Shown here in pieces: positions 20,576-31,740 of a DNA stretch of 64,000 nucleotides. This DNA is from Symsagittifera roscoffensis (lineage: Eukaryota > Xenacoelomorpha > Acoela > Convolutidae). The DNA lies in NCBI RefSeq assembly GCF_963678635.1, contig NC_087071.1, forward strand, positions 36,666,438 to 36,730,437, given 5' to 3'. Under the pieces are notes generated by a model. That model was not told where the DNA came from and ran no database searches. It saw only the letters and a program-made list of their open reading frames with translations. Each line of letters begins with the position of its first letter. The stretch's first letter is position 1. A program made the translations under genes and the position numbers.

Positions 20576-22119
20576 TGCAAACAAAATTTTTCAAGCTAAA
20601 TTTCTTGGATATTACTGAAGATCTTGAAAAATCTTCCAAAAAATGACAAATCATGAAAACTTTGCGAAAGTTCTAAATTTGGCTTGTAAGCTGCACAGCC
20701 ATCAACTGAATTCTGAGGACAAACTAAACAATTTTGGACGGTTTGAAGCCTTATAAACCCCCCAAAAAATTTTTTTTTACAGATTCTTGCATATCTTTAA
20801 TACATTGTCAAGATTCTTCAAAGTTACGCAAAAATTTTCAAGACCAAGGCATTCTCAGAACTCGAAAAAATGTTTGGAAGGAAAAATTGAAGGACTAGCG
20901 TTTGCGTTTTTTGAGAAAATTTAGAGGCCACAGTTTGACTTAAACAAATTTTTTGAAGCGGATTCCGCAACAAAAATGCGCTCTTTCGTTCTCTCATTTT
21001 TTTTGATCATTCCGACAAAATTTTAACTTCTTTAAAGATGTGTTTCTAGAATCCAGGAACATACAGACACAAAATTGTGCGCCTATACAGTGCACAGTTT
21101 GGCCGCGTAATGTGTGTTTTCTGCGAAAAATTGAATGACTAGCGTTTTTTTGTGAAACATTAGAGACCACAATTTGCAATTTGACCTTGAACGAATTTTT
21201 TGAAGGTCACTTTTCTACATTAACATTTTGTGCTTTGAAAAAAATGCTACAGCATACAGTTCCTATAGCATGAATTTTCAGTGTACAGCGGTCAATTTTC
21301 GTGGTGGTCTCATTTTCAATTGGTTCCTAGTTTATATGTTTTCACTTTTCGTTCCAACCATTGAAAATGGGGAGGAACTTTTGTATTCGAGTGTTTTATT
21401 ATTTTTTTCTTTTGCATTCCTCGCAAAATCAGGTACCTCAAATAATTGTCGGAACCGGTCGAATTATAAATCATTTTAAAGCCCTTTCAGTCGTGATTCG
21501 AAGGAAATTGAAAAATTTTGAAAATCTTTTAAAAAAAGTCGAGGAAAACGGGTTTGAAATTTTTGATTTTTGGTCTAATTTAGCTAATAAGTTGTCGCTT
21601 ATAATAGCTTATTTAAACCGTGAAAATTGGGTTATACTCAGGTAAAGATAATTTGAAAAAATTTTGCCAAAAAGTTTGAAAACTTTTTTAAAATTTGTAA
21701 ATTAAGTTTTAATTTTTTTTTTAGTTAATCAAGTCGTTTTTCTTCAAAAACTGTTTTCCAATTGACCTTTTACTATGAATGTCAAATATGCCTACGTTCT
21801 AATTTTTTGTTTTATCACAACATGCAATATATCTTTTTTGATCACAACATAGTAGAGTTTTTTCCGATAATTTCTTTTTTACTTTCATTTCCAGGTCTAA
21901 TTCCATCATCAAGTTTGTCTTTCGTGGAAAACTACTGGCGGGGTCTCAACAAACAGACGAATCAACAGAGGGATGGAAACTGGTCATAAAATTTCAGTGG
22001 TAACCGGTGCTATCTTGATGACAATTACCTCGTTCTAAGCTACAAACGAAAAAAAAAACATGTTGAAAATGTCTGCTAAAAATAGCATGCTCTCACAAAC
22101 AAAATGATCGCTGCGTACG
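20576..22119. other. No gene seen
   Basis: AT-rich intergenic DNA. The part at 21415-21500 (AAATCAGGTACC to TTTCAGTCGTGATTCGAA) is the inverse of 24138-24225. Short ORFs here are not supported. Confidence 0.5.
21415..21500 (+). repeat. Arm of a 2.7 kb-spaced inverted repeat
   Basis: AAAGCCCTTTCAGTCGTGAT and GCAAAATCAGGTACC match the reverse complement of about 24138-24225, with divergence between. Confidence 0.65.
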
Positions 22120-22440
22120 CTCATTTGATTGGTTCCAAAGTAATTCGCCACGTGCATCCACCAGCACAGAAAAGTAGTGAAGTCAGATATACGTCGCTTT
22201 ATTGTACTTATAGTTTCTTACCCTTTAAAGCACCTATAAAATAACACGATACATTTTACGAGTATGTAAGTAAAATAAAACGTCAACTCGCTGTCATACA
22301 GGTGTACTGGGCGAGATATCAGGTTTAAAGCGTCTTTGTACTCTTTTTTAGGTCAAAAAAGAATGTATGTTTCCTTGAGCAATTTTCATTGAGCAAAATT
22401 GATCATTGGTAGTTAATCAAATCAAATAAACAGTTTAAGA
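22120..22440 (+). repeat. Interspersed repeat, copy 1
   Basis: From CATTTGATTGGTTCCAAAGT to TTGGTAGTTAATCAA it matches 24345-24640 with about 15-20 percent visible differences. It contains ACGTCAACTCGCTGTCATAC, conserved in both. Confidence 0.75.
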
Positions 22441-24137
22441 ACTATAGCCACTGCTTCGAATAATTTACAGAGAAAATGTTGGCTCTGACTTTGACTTTTG
22501 CAGATCTGTGAAACAAAATTTCTCCCAGAATATTTGAAATTAAACTCAACGCAAAAATTTAAACCTTGATAACGATTGCTTAGAATTATCAGCCGAGCAA
22601 TAATCTCCTGGCGAGAACAACACGAGAAGGATTTAAACCGATTGATTATTAAAAATCAGGTAATTAGTTCTGCCCTCAAGCAAAAACCTTGTCAAAAGCT
22701 CAAAACCCTAAGAAGTCATTTTTTTGCCAAAGGCTCAAAGTGGTTTTGCATCATTTTTTCGCGAAGACTTTTTGTCAATATCTTTTGTACTATCCATTTC
22801 AAATTTGATCACGCTACAATCAAAAAGCATAACATGACCAGGTCATCCACTTCAACCTTACGCAGCGACTCTTAGGCTCTAGGTTATTCTAGTCGCAAAA
22901 AGGTTTTCCGGAAATCCAAAAGAAGGAAAAGAAAGCATCGAAAACTCCACAAAACTGAAAAATCCAGGATATCTTAGCCTGATTAATAACGACAAACAGG
23001 CTCTATGAAAATGACCAAAAATCTGATACATTTCTTGCCAAAATGGGTTTTATTTTTATGCCATGTTTCAGAAAAAATAAACGCACGCAAATAAATTTAG
23101 AAAAATTGACGCGCTGGACAGCCCGAGGTTGTGAATCTGTAAAAATGTAAAATTCTCTCTCCTTTTGATCTTAAGCCATAAAAACGAAGGCGCTAGAACT
23201 AGCTCTGATAGGTAACGACAGAAAAAATGATTCTATGATTCTTAGAGAAAAGACTATTTTCAAGAAATTGCGCTTTGATTTCAAAATTGAAAAAAAATTG
23301 AATTCAAATACGAAGCTCCTCCAATTTCTAAGTTGCATTTAGAAGACTATACAAAAAACACTGTGAGCATTCTTACGATAAAGCACAGAAAAACCGGTTG
23401 TTGAATGTTACAAAAGTTACCCATTTTAATATCGATTTATAAATATCTAAAAAATATGAAAATAAACCAAAGTTTCGGCAAAAATGTAAAAAATGTTTAT
23501 TAGAAAAAACGACCGACAGAAGTTAAGAAAATGAGCACCTGAAAACAAAAAGACTACCTGCAAAATAAAAAAGTTACACCCACTTCTAAGTTACAGCAGG
23601 GTAGTTGCAAAAAGCAAACTGCAAGCACGTGTGAAACAAAATATCTACAGTCTGTTGTTGGAAGCTTCAATTAAAATCAAAACGTGTCCTAAATCAACAA
23701 GAAGGTACACCAAAAAGCCAAATTTTCCGCTGTGCTGTGCAAGTAGCGTAAAATGTTCCGACCATAGTCTTTAGAAAACTACGTTTTAGTATAATATTTT
23801 TTCGAATTTGTGTAGTTTCTTCTACTTGGTGTGATGAAAGGATCTGGAGTAAAAAATATAATGTAGGCATATTAGACAACCATAGTAATATAGCCAAAAT
23901 CTACAAAAAAATTCCAGAAAAAATTACTAGAAAAACTTCAAAAAATTTCAAAAAATTATTTCAAAATTTTTTCCAAATAAAGCCAAAAAAACTCCAAAAA
24001 CTATTTTTACTTGATAAAAATTAAGGTTTGAGGTCTCCAGTTAGGCATATTTCAGCTTTTAAGCCTGCTCGCTTGCTTGAGTTGCTCGAATTAAGACGAA
24101 AAAACCAAAAAACTTCAAGCCAGTTATTTAATGTGGT
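22441..24137. other. No gene seen
   Basis: AT-rich DNA with short unsupported ORFs (for example 22576-22875 and 23694-23897). A run of AAAAATTTC-type simple sequence lies near 23910-24000. Confidence 0.5.
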
Positions 24138-24340
24138 TCGAATCACGACTGAAAGGGCTTTAATATGAGATATCACTCAACCCAATCCGATCAATTTTCG
24201 TGGTACCTGATTTTGCGTGGAAAACAAAAAGCAAAAAAAACACACCCGAAAAGTAAGTTCTTTGCAATATTCTAATAGCAACTATTCAAAATCAATTGCT
24301 TTGAAACAGTTATGCCTCAACCATTCCTTAACCATGATTC
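24138..24340 (+). repeat. Repeat block, copy 1 (also inverted-repeat arm)
   Basis: ATCACTCAACCCAATCCGAT to AACCATTCCTTAACCATGAT recurs at 24638-24805. The first 90 bases are the other arm of the inverted repeat with 21415-21500. Confidence 0.7.
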
Positions 24341-24344
24341 CTTA

Positions 24345-24640
24345 ACCATTTGATTGGTTTCAAAGTAATTCGCCACATGCACAGAAAAGTAGTGAAGTCA
24401 GATACAAGTAGCCTTGTTGCGCCTATAATTTCTTACCTTCAAATGCAGCTAAAAAATAACAGGATAAGTTTTTAGAGTATGTAAGTAAAATGAAACGTCA
24501 ACTCGCTTTCATACAGGTGTACTGGACGAAATTCCAGGTTTAAGGCGTGTTTGTTTTCTTTGTTAGGTCAAAAATGAATGCATGTATTCTTTCCGCATTT
24601 TTCATTGAGCAAATAAATTGATCATTGTTAGTTAATCACT
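24345..24640 (+). repeat. Interspersed repeat, copy 2
   Basis: Direct match of 22120-22440. Here it lies between the two copies of the 24138 block, so the blocks form a composite. Confidence 0.75.
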
Positions 24641-24805
24641 CAACCCAGTCCGATCATTTTTTGTGGTACCTGATTTTGTGTGGAAAACAAAAAGTAAAAA
24701 AACACCCGAAAAGAAAGTTCCTTGCCATATTCTAATAGCAACTATTCAAAATCAAATGCTTTGAAACAGTTAAGCCTCAACCATTCCTTAACCATGATTC
24801 ATATA
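24638..24805 (+). repeat. Repeat block, copy 2
   Basis: Matches 24168-24340 (GGTACCTGATTTTG, CTAATAGCAACTATTCAAAA, CTCAACCATTCCTTAACC). Confidence 0.75.
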
Positions 24806-25204
24806 TTTGAAAAGCAGGACTTCTTGATTTAAATAAAAATAATAAACTATTACTCAAAACATTTAAATCATTTGACTCAAGTAGAATACTTGAAAGTTTA
24901 AGGAGTGTTTGTGACTACCCACATCAAGCGCTCATGAATCATAATCGGTTATATTGTCATAATGTGGTCAGTATCTATAAAATTACAAAAAAAATCGATT
25001 ATAATCCATTAAAAACGGATTGTAATCTGAATATTTTTTATATCAATATAATCCACTATAATCTACTATAATGGATTCTTCGAGAGGTTATTCATGGAAT
25101 TTACAATTTTTTCAAAGTTATCTCATTTCTGGTGTGGTGCGGTTGCTACGTCTTACGTTTCATAAAAACTTACATTTCACATTAAAATTTATATATTTTT
25201 CTGT

Positions 25205-25206
<2 letters not shown>

Positions 25207-25253
<47 letters not shown>
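25207..25253. repeat. (TA)n microsatellite
   Basis: About 23 uninterrupted TA units, followed by T-rich and C-rich tracts. Confidence 0.95.
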
Positions 25254-25256
<3 letters not shown>

Positions 25257-25324
25257 CCTTTTTTGTCCCCCTTTAAGCCCCGCCCCGTTTAAACCCTCCC
25301 AGTTTACTATAACAGCCGTTCACA

Positions 25325-25377
25325 CCCCCCCCCCCCGTATGGTTGAACACGGGGGGGGGGGGCTGAACAAGGGGGGG
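25325..25377. repeat. C12...G12 hairpin and G7 run
   Basis: C12 (25325-25336), 14 bases, then G12 (25351-25362) can form a 14-pair stem counting the GT/AC at its top. A further G7 follows at 25371-25377. Confidence 0.9.
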
Positions 25378-25830
25378 TATTTATTGGTAGACTTTGTGGG
25401 AGGGTCGTAGTGATTGACACCGCCGGTTTACCGCCGCAAGGTAAAAAAACTGAGGGAGTGACGTTGAGACATGGCATTTAGTTAAAAACATGGCATGCGT
25501 TTTGCCAGTCTCCTACAAAGTGTGCAAAACTTCTGCAAAAATAATCAAATTCAGTTCTAAAAATAAAATGGATATTAATCAACTATAATGGATTGTAATG
25601 GTTTTTTACTTCAAAAACAATCAATTATAATAGATTATCTTGTCAAAACGAATCGATTTCGTGCCACAAAAATGAATTTTAATCGATTATAATGCATTAA
25701 AATGGATTTTTTTTCAAAAATAATCGATTAGAAGCGCAATATAATTGATTTCGTGGTCTGAATTTTACATATTTAATGGATTATAATAGGTTATTTTTGT
25801 CTCGGGAATCCTATATAATCGATTGAAATC

Positions 25831-26499
25831 CATGGGCGCTTGGTGCGGGCAGCTTGTACCCAGATAGTTGAGAGATAGCCTTGGCCTGATCACATGAGAC
25901 TTTCTCGGCTCCCGGCTTCAAAAACGGTTCAAATGACGGAAAGCCACGTTTCCCATGTCTCGGGAAAATCCCTAAAGTGTCTAGAACTGAATAATAATGA
26001 GCGTTTTAAGCCAGCAAACGTGCTCTATCAGCCTGTCTTCATAATAGTTCTTCAACCAGCCACTCACACTGTAAGCAAAAGTAAATGACTAAACAAGTGT
26101 GGGTTGCTCCTAAACTGGGTTGTTAGCTCGAGATATTAGGTTTGGTGATTACTTAAGTTTTCAAAGAAGCACCAGTGCCATTTTATTACTTATCGTGTAT
26201 CTCTTCATGTATTTCAAACAAACCCCCCCCCCCCCCACCCCAGAACTTAAATTTACTCGACTTAATTGCATTGAATTACCACATAGAAGCTTATTGTTGC
26301 CATTACTCCACTTCTAACTTATGACCCACACCAGCTGCCCCATAACTAATTTTTAAGTACCACAACATTCGAATTGTACTCAATCACCAGGTATTGATGC
26401 TACTAATATCCACAATATGATGGAACAGCTGATATCGTAGCTTTTCTTTTAAAGCCCACCGGGCAGTTTCTTAATCATAACATACAGACAAAAAAACTT
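25831..26499. other. No gene seen; includes a C14 run
   Basis: The C14 homopolymer is at 26223-26236. Short ORFs at 25894 and 26120 are not supported. Confidence 0.5.
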
Positions 26500-27330
26500 T
26501 AACCCCTTTACGTCCCCGTATCTTTTATTATTTTAACCGCAATGATAGAGACGATATATTTAGTGATGACCTCACTGAAATCCTTAAAATCTATTTGTAT
26601 GAGAAGTGAAAAACTAGTACTAAGGAAAAACTAGATTCATTTAGTATCTAGGAGTAATAATTTATCCAAACTTCGTATCTGTATTTGTGAAATCTATCGT
26701 GATAGTGTTCTGGAGATCACAACTTTTTCTCTTTGAGAAGACCTACATAATTCTGTTCCTTGCTGATTGGGGGGATATTTTGAGCATAGCCATTTGCATT
26801 TCTACTATGCCGTTCCTTGCATTAATTAGAGCCATTCATTGTAGTTATTTTTCAAGGCTCTGGCAATCCAGGGCATCCAACGTGGCACGTCGCCAGCAGT
26901 AAATGCTAGTTTTGTTTTCTCCGAAACAAGCAATCGTATTGTTGAATGAGATCTGAATAGTCAACACATGCAGAAAAAACAGCACTCTCGTTCGATAAAA
27001 TTTTTGATAGACTACATCTGTATCAGCGTAAAAAAATAAACAGCAAAAGATAGAGAAAAACGTTTGAGAGTTTCCTTTATGTCTGCGATTACCTCAATTT
27101 TACCAGAAATTGGTTCCAAAAACAGCTTTCTAAAAAGTTCCATTCCTGTGACTGGTAGATACGCCATCCAACTATGCTCTGAGAACAACAGTTCTTCTTC
27201 ATACATTGCCAAGTCTTTCAGAAATCAGGTCACAAATGAATTTTTTCCGTAAATTTTATTTGCTTTCGCTTCTGAATGTGATTCTTCAGGCGTTGTTGAC
27301 CAGGCTTCCCCTGAACAAACGCAAGCCACT
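26500..27330 (+). repeat. Diverged relative of the 2 kb segment in the 4142-base repeat
   Basis: Blocks appear in the same order as at 55145-56310: TAACCCCTTTACGTC versus TAACCCCTTTATGTC, AAGGCTCTGG...AGGGCATC, CAGTAAA.GC, CTGGTAGATACGCCATCCAA versus CTGGTAGGTACGCCATCCAA, CAGGTCACAA, TTTGCTTTCG. The copy is shorter (about 0.83 versus 1.16 kb) and quite diverged, so the family is old. Confidence 0.7.
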
Positions 27331-28519
27331 TCTGGTCAATGTCACACCTTCAGGTAACCAAAACTATGTTTTTGCCCTCAATAGAAGCTTCAACACCAAA
27401 CCGCTTGCATTCCATTGCCTGCATCCTTAGCGGAGTCGACATTACCCTTAAAACGGCTCACTTTTTCTATAGAAAAATTTCATAATCTTTCTCTCATTCA
27501 AAAAACACTTCTGTCATTTTAGGTTTAAGTCAAAATAAAAACAGACACATGTTCAAAATGTCCGTTCGACAAAAAACCTCCTTTGAAATTCAATTTTTTT
27601 CAAAAAACTTTTATGCAAACAAATCAATTGAATTAAGGCAGGAACTCCTTCAGCAGAACCCAATCCTTCTCAAAAAGCAATCATCTCAAACAATCTATAC
27701 CAGATTCACTTGCTAAACGGTTTGGGAACTCCGGTCTAGTTTTAGCTGGTTTTGAAATACATAACAATTCCCCGACTTCATTTAACGTTGACACAATTTG
27801 CACATGTTTAACAGTCCCGAAATCATTTTCTTTTTCCAGCAGCTGTTTTGGCTTCGGTTGCAGTTTCGAAGCTGTTTAGCAATCAGATTGAAAATCCCAA
27901 TCAGATAACATTATGGGTTATGCCTCCACGTTTCAGGGCTGCGGCAATGGTTGATAAAGCTCATTTAATCAAAATTTTTAACTGTTTAATATTTTTTGCT
28001 GATAACTGCTGGCCAATTTGGGATGATTAATACTCTACACTTTGCGTATCTAAAACGCGTAAGCAATGAAATAGAAAATTCCGAGTTAAACTGAGACTGC
28101 TTAGTATTATTAACTTGTTACCGTTAACAAAAAATCATTCTGTAGTTCACATTTTTCAATTTTATTTTTTAATCATTTTATCAATTGACTCGATCAAAAA
28201 ACTGTTCGCTCACATACAATACCTCATCAAATCACTACCTCGCAAGACACAAAATACAGGATTTTGTACGTTACAGGGGGTGAGGGATAAAAATGAGAAA
28301 GAAAAGCTGAAAATTGGGGCAGTATTTGTTAGATAGTGGTAATTTGGCAGCCAGTAAGGATTGGCCTTAATGTCTATTAACTTATTTAAAAACTACTTTT
28401 TCTCTATTGTTAGGCGATCTATTAAAATGACTTGAAGCGAAAAATTGATTGTAAAATTGATGTTGGAGTGACGATTTTGATGGTTGAGAAAATTGAGAGT
28501 TTTGATAACTTTAGTTTGA
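27331..28519. other. No firm gene; one candidate exon
   Basis: At 27827-27839 a pyrimidine-rich TTTCTTTTTCCAG acceptor-like site precedes an open stretch to about 28027 (A-S-V-A-V-S-K-L-F...). There is no partner exon or recognised domain, so this is only a candidate. Confidence 0.2.
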
Positions 28520-28899
28520 CGATTGAGAACGAAGTCTCTGCTTTCCGTTTGTGCTTATATTACGCGTTATGCAATTATCTTGATAGCCATTGGCTAGAAA
28601 TTTCTCACCTGACTTTCCGCCCTCGGTCGGCACGCTTCTGGCGATGTTATTCAAATGTTCACATGAATTATGACTGCCATTGGCTGAGATGTAATAGCAT
28701 GAACTCTCGCCCTCTATTAGTTTTTGCTTTCCTCTATTATACATGACTTCCGTATTCCTTCGGTTTTTTGGTATTTCTCAATTTTTCTTTCTGCGGATTC
28801 AGTGCGTTATTTATCATGTATATTTTCGCTACGGTGAACGTTGCATCGTACCTACTTCTAGGTGGAGCTTCTAATGACAACTATCTTGTTAAGTAATAG

Positions 28900-29440
28900 A
28901 CCATTCCCTTTTTTGAACCTTGCCGGTATTCTACTTTAAAAGCATATGGTGGCAGTCTGTAATACCATTGTGTCAGTCGGCTGAAAAAAAGTTTTGTTTC
29001 CTTTCGTGGACGAATTAAGTAGTGTTAGTAAAGCTTTGTGGTCTGGAATTGCCGCAACAAATCGGCCATAAATGTAGTTTCTATAGTGTTCAATGGCGCA
29101 TATCACCGCTAGTAGTTCTAGTTCGTTGGTTAAAAATTTACGTTCGACGGAATTTAGATATCTGGATGCAAACGATATGGGTTGCCATCCCTCATGACTG
29201 TGCACTCTAGCATCGCTCCTAGCCCGTGGTGACTTGCGTCGCACACGATTCTCGTTTCTTTGTTCATATCGAAGTGTTTAAGTGCGGTAATGTTCGCTAC
29301 CAACTGCTTCAGTGACAACACCGTCCGACACTGATCCGTCCAAATGTAATCATTATTTTGGCTTAGAATGAGTCTTAATGGTGCGCTTATTTCCGCCAGA
29401 TTTTGCAGAAGTCTATGCAAACTATGCAAAAAACCCATTA
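28900..29440 (-). pseudogene. RNase H region of gypsy pol
   Basis: Two frames together hold the three catalytic acidic positions of the gypsy RNase H: C-D-A-S-H-H-G-L-G (about 29258-29232), T-N-E-L-E-L-L-A-V (about 29132-29106) and D-H-K-A-L-L (about 29040-29023). The preceding part is the thumb/connection region with D-Y-I-W-T. The frame changes near 29160 (inside RNase H) and again near 28975, after which the following P-P-Y-A-F-K-V-E-Y segment is readable in a new frame. RNase H removes element RNA from the RNA-DNA hybrid in reverse transcription. Confidence 0.8.
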
Positions 29441-29471
29441 GCGACTTTAGATTTCGTCGCGTTCGTGGCGC

Positions 29472-30277
29472 TTATAACTCATCGATCGCCTTCATTTTTC
29501 TAACCAATGGCGTAGTTCGATTATTGTTTATATTGTGCCCAAGCCATTGGCAGCATAATTTTGCGAACTTGCTTTTCTGGAGCTTTAGCGCCGTGTTAGC
29601 TACGTTGATATTCTTGAGGATTTTTTCTACTAACGAATTTTGTTCGATTTTGGTGCTTTTCGAAACTATAAGGATGTCATCGTTGAATGCGTGTGCTTGC
29701 GAGAAGTTTTTGATTAATGTATCTATTACTTTTTGAAATTCCGCGGGCATTGTTGTTAGCCCGTGAAACTCGTTTTTAAAATGATAGTTGCCCTTGGATT
29801 TTTCTTCCACTAATGAAACGTTGCATCGCTCACTAGTTTTTTCTTCCAGCGCTATTATTCCATACGCGTATGTTAAATCAAGGGTTGTGGAAAAGACCTC
29901 CTCATCTTTCCTTTCTGCAATTATTTGACTTATGCCATCCATTAATTTTTCTATATTAGGCATCTGGTATTTATTCTCATGTTTTTGATTGTTTAATTCC
30001 CTTGATTTCAGCGCTAGTTTTATGTCCCATCTTTTTTCACTGTGATTACTATTGGAGATACGAAATGTTTGTCCAAACATTCTGCGAGTTTAACAATATG
30101 CCCTTCTTGAGTGAGACGCATTATTTCCTTATTTACTTTTTCTTGTAAGCTAAGTGGGACTCTGTGCCCTTTTTGTTGCACTGGTTTTGAAATATCGAAA
30201 AAGTCCGCCCGTACTTTAGCATTTCGTAAGTGTCCTATTCTAAAAAAACTTTGGAAATAAATTACATCTCCTGTCAC
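29472..30277 (-). pseudogene. Reverse transcriptase of gypsy pol, frameshifted
   Basis: Frame 1 (30277-30020) has the N-terminal fingers ending H-F-V-S-P-I-V-I-T-V-K-K-D-G. A frameshift near 30025 moves to the second frame (to 29472) with motif A (T-L-D-L-T-Y-A-Y-G), motif B (G-L-T-T-M-P-A-E-F) and motif C (F-N-D-D-I-L). Both Asp of the (Y/F)-x-D-D box are kept. The following W-L-G-H segment and primer-grip area are also visible. The enzyme would copy element RNA into DNA in the particle; as it stands it is split over frames. Confidence 0.85.
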
Positions 30278-30419
30278 TCGTCCAACTCCTGTTCTTCCCA
30301 GGCCTTCTTGTTGTCCTCGTTCTTTGCCATTACTCGATTTCTTTGGATTAGTTCCAGCCCCATTGAGCCCGATAGATCACGTCCCAGATTGGATTGGTGG
30401 TTTCCCGAGATGACTGCAA

Positions 30420-30860
30420 TTTTCCTTTGAGACACCCTCCCATTGAATTCATTGAATCCGCTGTCCCCAGAATAAGTATGCCGTTAATGTTGTAATCCAG
30501 AAATTCATCCTATCCAGGCATGAGATGGATGTTAGCTCTCCCCATGACCCTTGTTAGTTCCTGCAAACTGAAGATTGTTACGGAAGACCCGCTGACGACC
30601 CATAGCCACATTTTCTTGCCCAAAATGTGGCCATCACCCTTTGCAAATGGAATTTTGAATTCTATTTCTTTACGATCCCGTTCTATTGCCATCACTATAT
30701 ATTCAGTCAACGATCCATGGATGAATCGTATTCGCCCTCCTTTTCCTGCTCTATCCAACCTACAGATTTCTTGTGGGCGCTGCCCTCCATAATTTGGCTG
30801 GTTCGATGGTGTTCTTGGTCTTCCTGCACTAATCCCGCGCGTCCTCTTCCCCTCCAATGG
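30420..30860 (-). pseudogene. Aspartic protease region of gypsy pol, catalytic Asp changed
   Basis: An open frame from 30857 to 30510 shows the strand-rich start of a retropepsin, then L-W-V-V-S-G-S-S-V-T-I-F-S, where the family has D-[ST]-G. The Asp position is Val (codon 30594-30596). The downstream half (I-L-G-T-A-D-S-M, about 30430) lies in a continuing frame after a stop near 30510. It lies between gag and reverse transcriptase, as expected. Confidence 0.65.
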
Positions 30861-31206
30861 TTCGTTCCACGTATTCCTCGTCTTGTTTTTTCAAAGTGAC
30901 CTAACTTTCCGCACGGGTTTCAAGTGGTATTCTTTGCTGGGAAGATGCTAATGTGTTCCGTCGTAAAATTCGGACCATCACAGTTATATCACTTCCTTGT
31001 ATTTGGTCCCCCGGTCCGTTTCTTCGTCGGCAGCGCCCTCGGTTTCGGTAATATCCTGATCCTCTGCGAATATTTTCTACCGGTCCCTGTTTGATGTTAA
31101 TGTTTGCCGCTGACATCGCTGGCTACCCTGTATACGATTTATATGCTCTGTCTACGTGTTGATAGGATAAGGCAACTCTATAAACTTCCTCTGGCGGCTT
31201 TGTCGA

Positions 31207-31740
31207 TCACCAAAACTCCCGTTGGCAGTCCGACTCTCTCATATTCATTATGAAAACGTCGCGTACGTTCTCCGCTGCTTTGGTAAAATCAGATCGTCCA
31301 GACAACGTGTTCGGCACGGAAGTTTTCAAATATTTCATGTTCACGTTGCTTCCGTCCGTAGAATAGGCCCTTACGATCCCGTTTGAAAACTCGTTCCATG
31401 TTATCTCACGCACGAGGATATCGCATTGCCTTGATATCCACTCCCGGTTCCCTGGCTTTAAAAATCCGTTGCGCCTCGTCTCCGATGCATAGATACAAGT
31501 TCGATTCGGGCTTCTTTTCTGCCTCCGCCCGAGTTTTTCCATTGATTTCCCCCGCTAATGCACCTAACTGCGCGTTCATTGGTGTATCCGCGAAATTGAA
31601 ATCATCCGGATCAGTATCGTACTTTGCGGTTATCCCCCAACGGAGTTTTGTGATCCACTCCTCCCAATAAGTCGGTGGTTCCGGCGTTCTAGAGTCCCAA
31701 AAAGAAACGATGTTAAAAAGGTACTTCCCTCCCCCTTTTT
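31207..31740 (-). pseudogene. gag of the gypsy relic
   Basis: Two frames form one Gag-like protein: about 31720-31415 (W-E-E-W-I-T-K-L, then acidic D-P-D-D-F-N-F, ending A-M-R-Y-P-R-A) and about 31425-31207 (W-N-E-F-S, G-R-S-D-F-T-K-A-A-E-N-V-R-D-V-F-I). A frameshift lies near 31425. The helical, W-containing pattern and its place upstream of protease support gag. A further Arg/Gly-rich piece, probably its nucleic-acid-binding tail, is at 31116-30901, but no intact zinc knuckle was found. The N-terminal end is not defined. Confidence 0.55.

Larger units (their letters stand above)
24960..25800. repeat. Scattered ATCGATTATAATGGATT-like repeats around a simple-sequence core
   Basis: Many imperfect copies of AATCGATTATAATGGATT and its reverse complement lie at 24990-25080 and 25560-25830, on both sides of the TA and C/G runs. 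Confidence 0.6.
28520..31740 (-). mobile_element. Ty3/gypsy LTR retroelement relic, no integrase seen
   Basis: Reading the minus strand from 31740 down, gag, protease, reverse transcriptase and RNase H follow in gypsy order, with frame breaks at about 31425, 30025, 29470, 29160 and 28975. After RNase H the frame continues through a linker to about 28750 and then an Asn/Ser-rich region to about 28510. Integrase is not recognisable. No flanking LTR pair was found by eye. Confidence 0.85.

Noticed and set aside
24125-24140. GGTTCGAATCAC resembling a tRNA B box
   Set aside because: No A box, no cloverleaf arms and no SINE tail around it. It is part of a local repeat.
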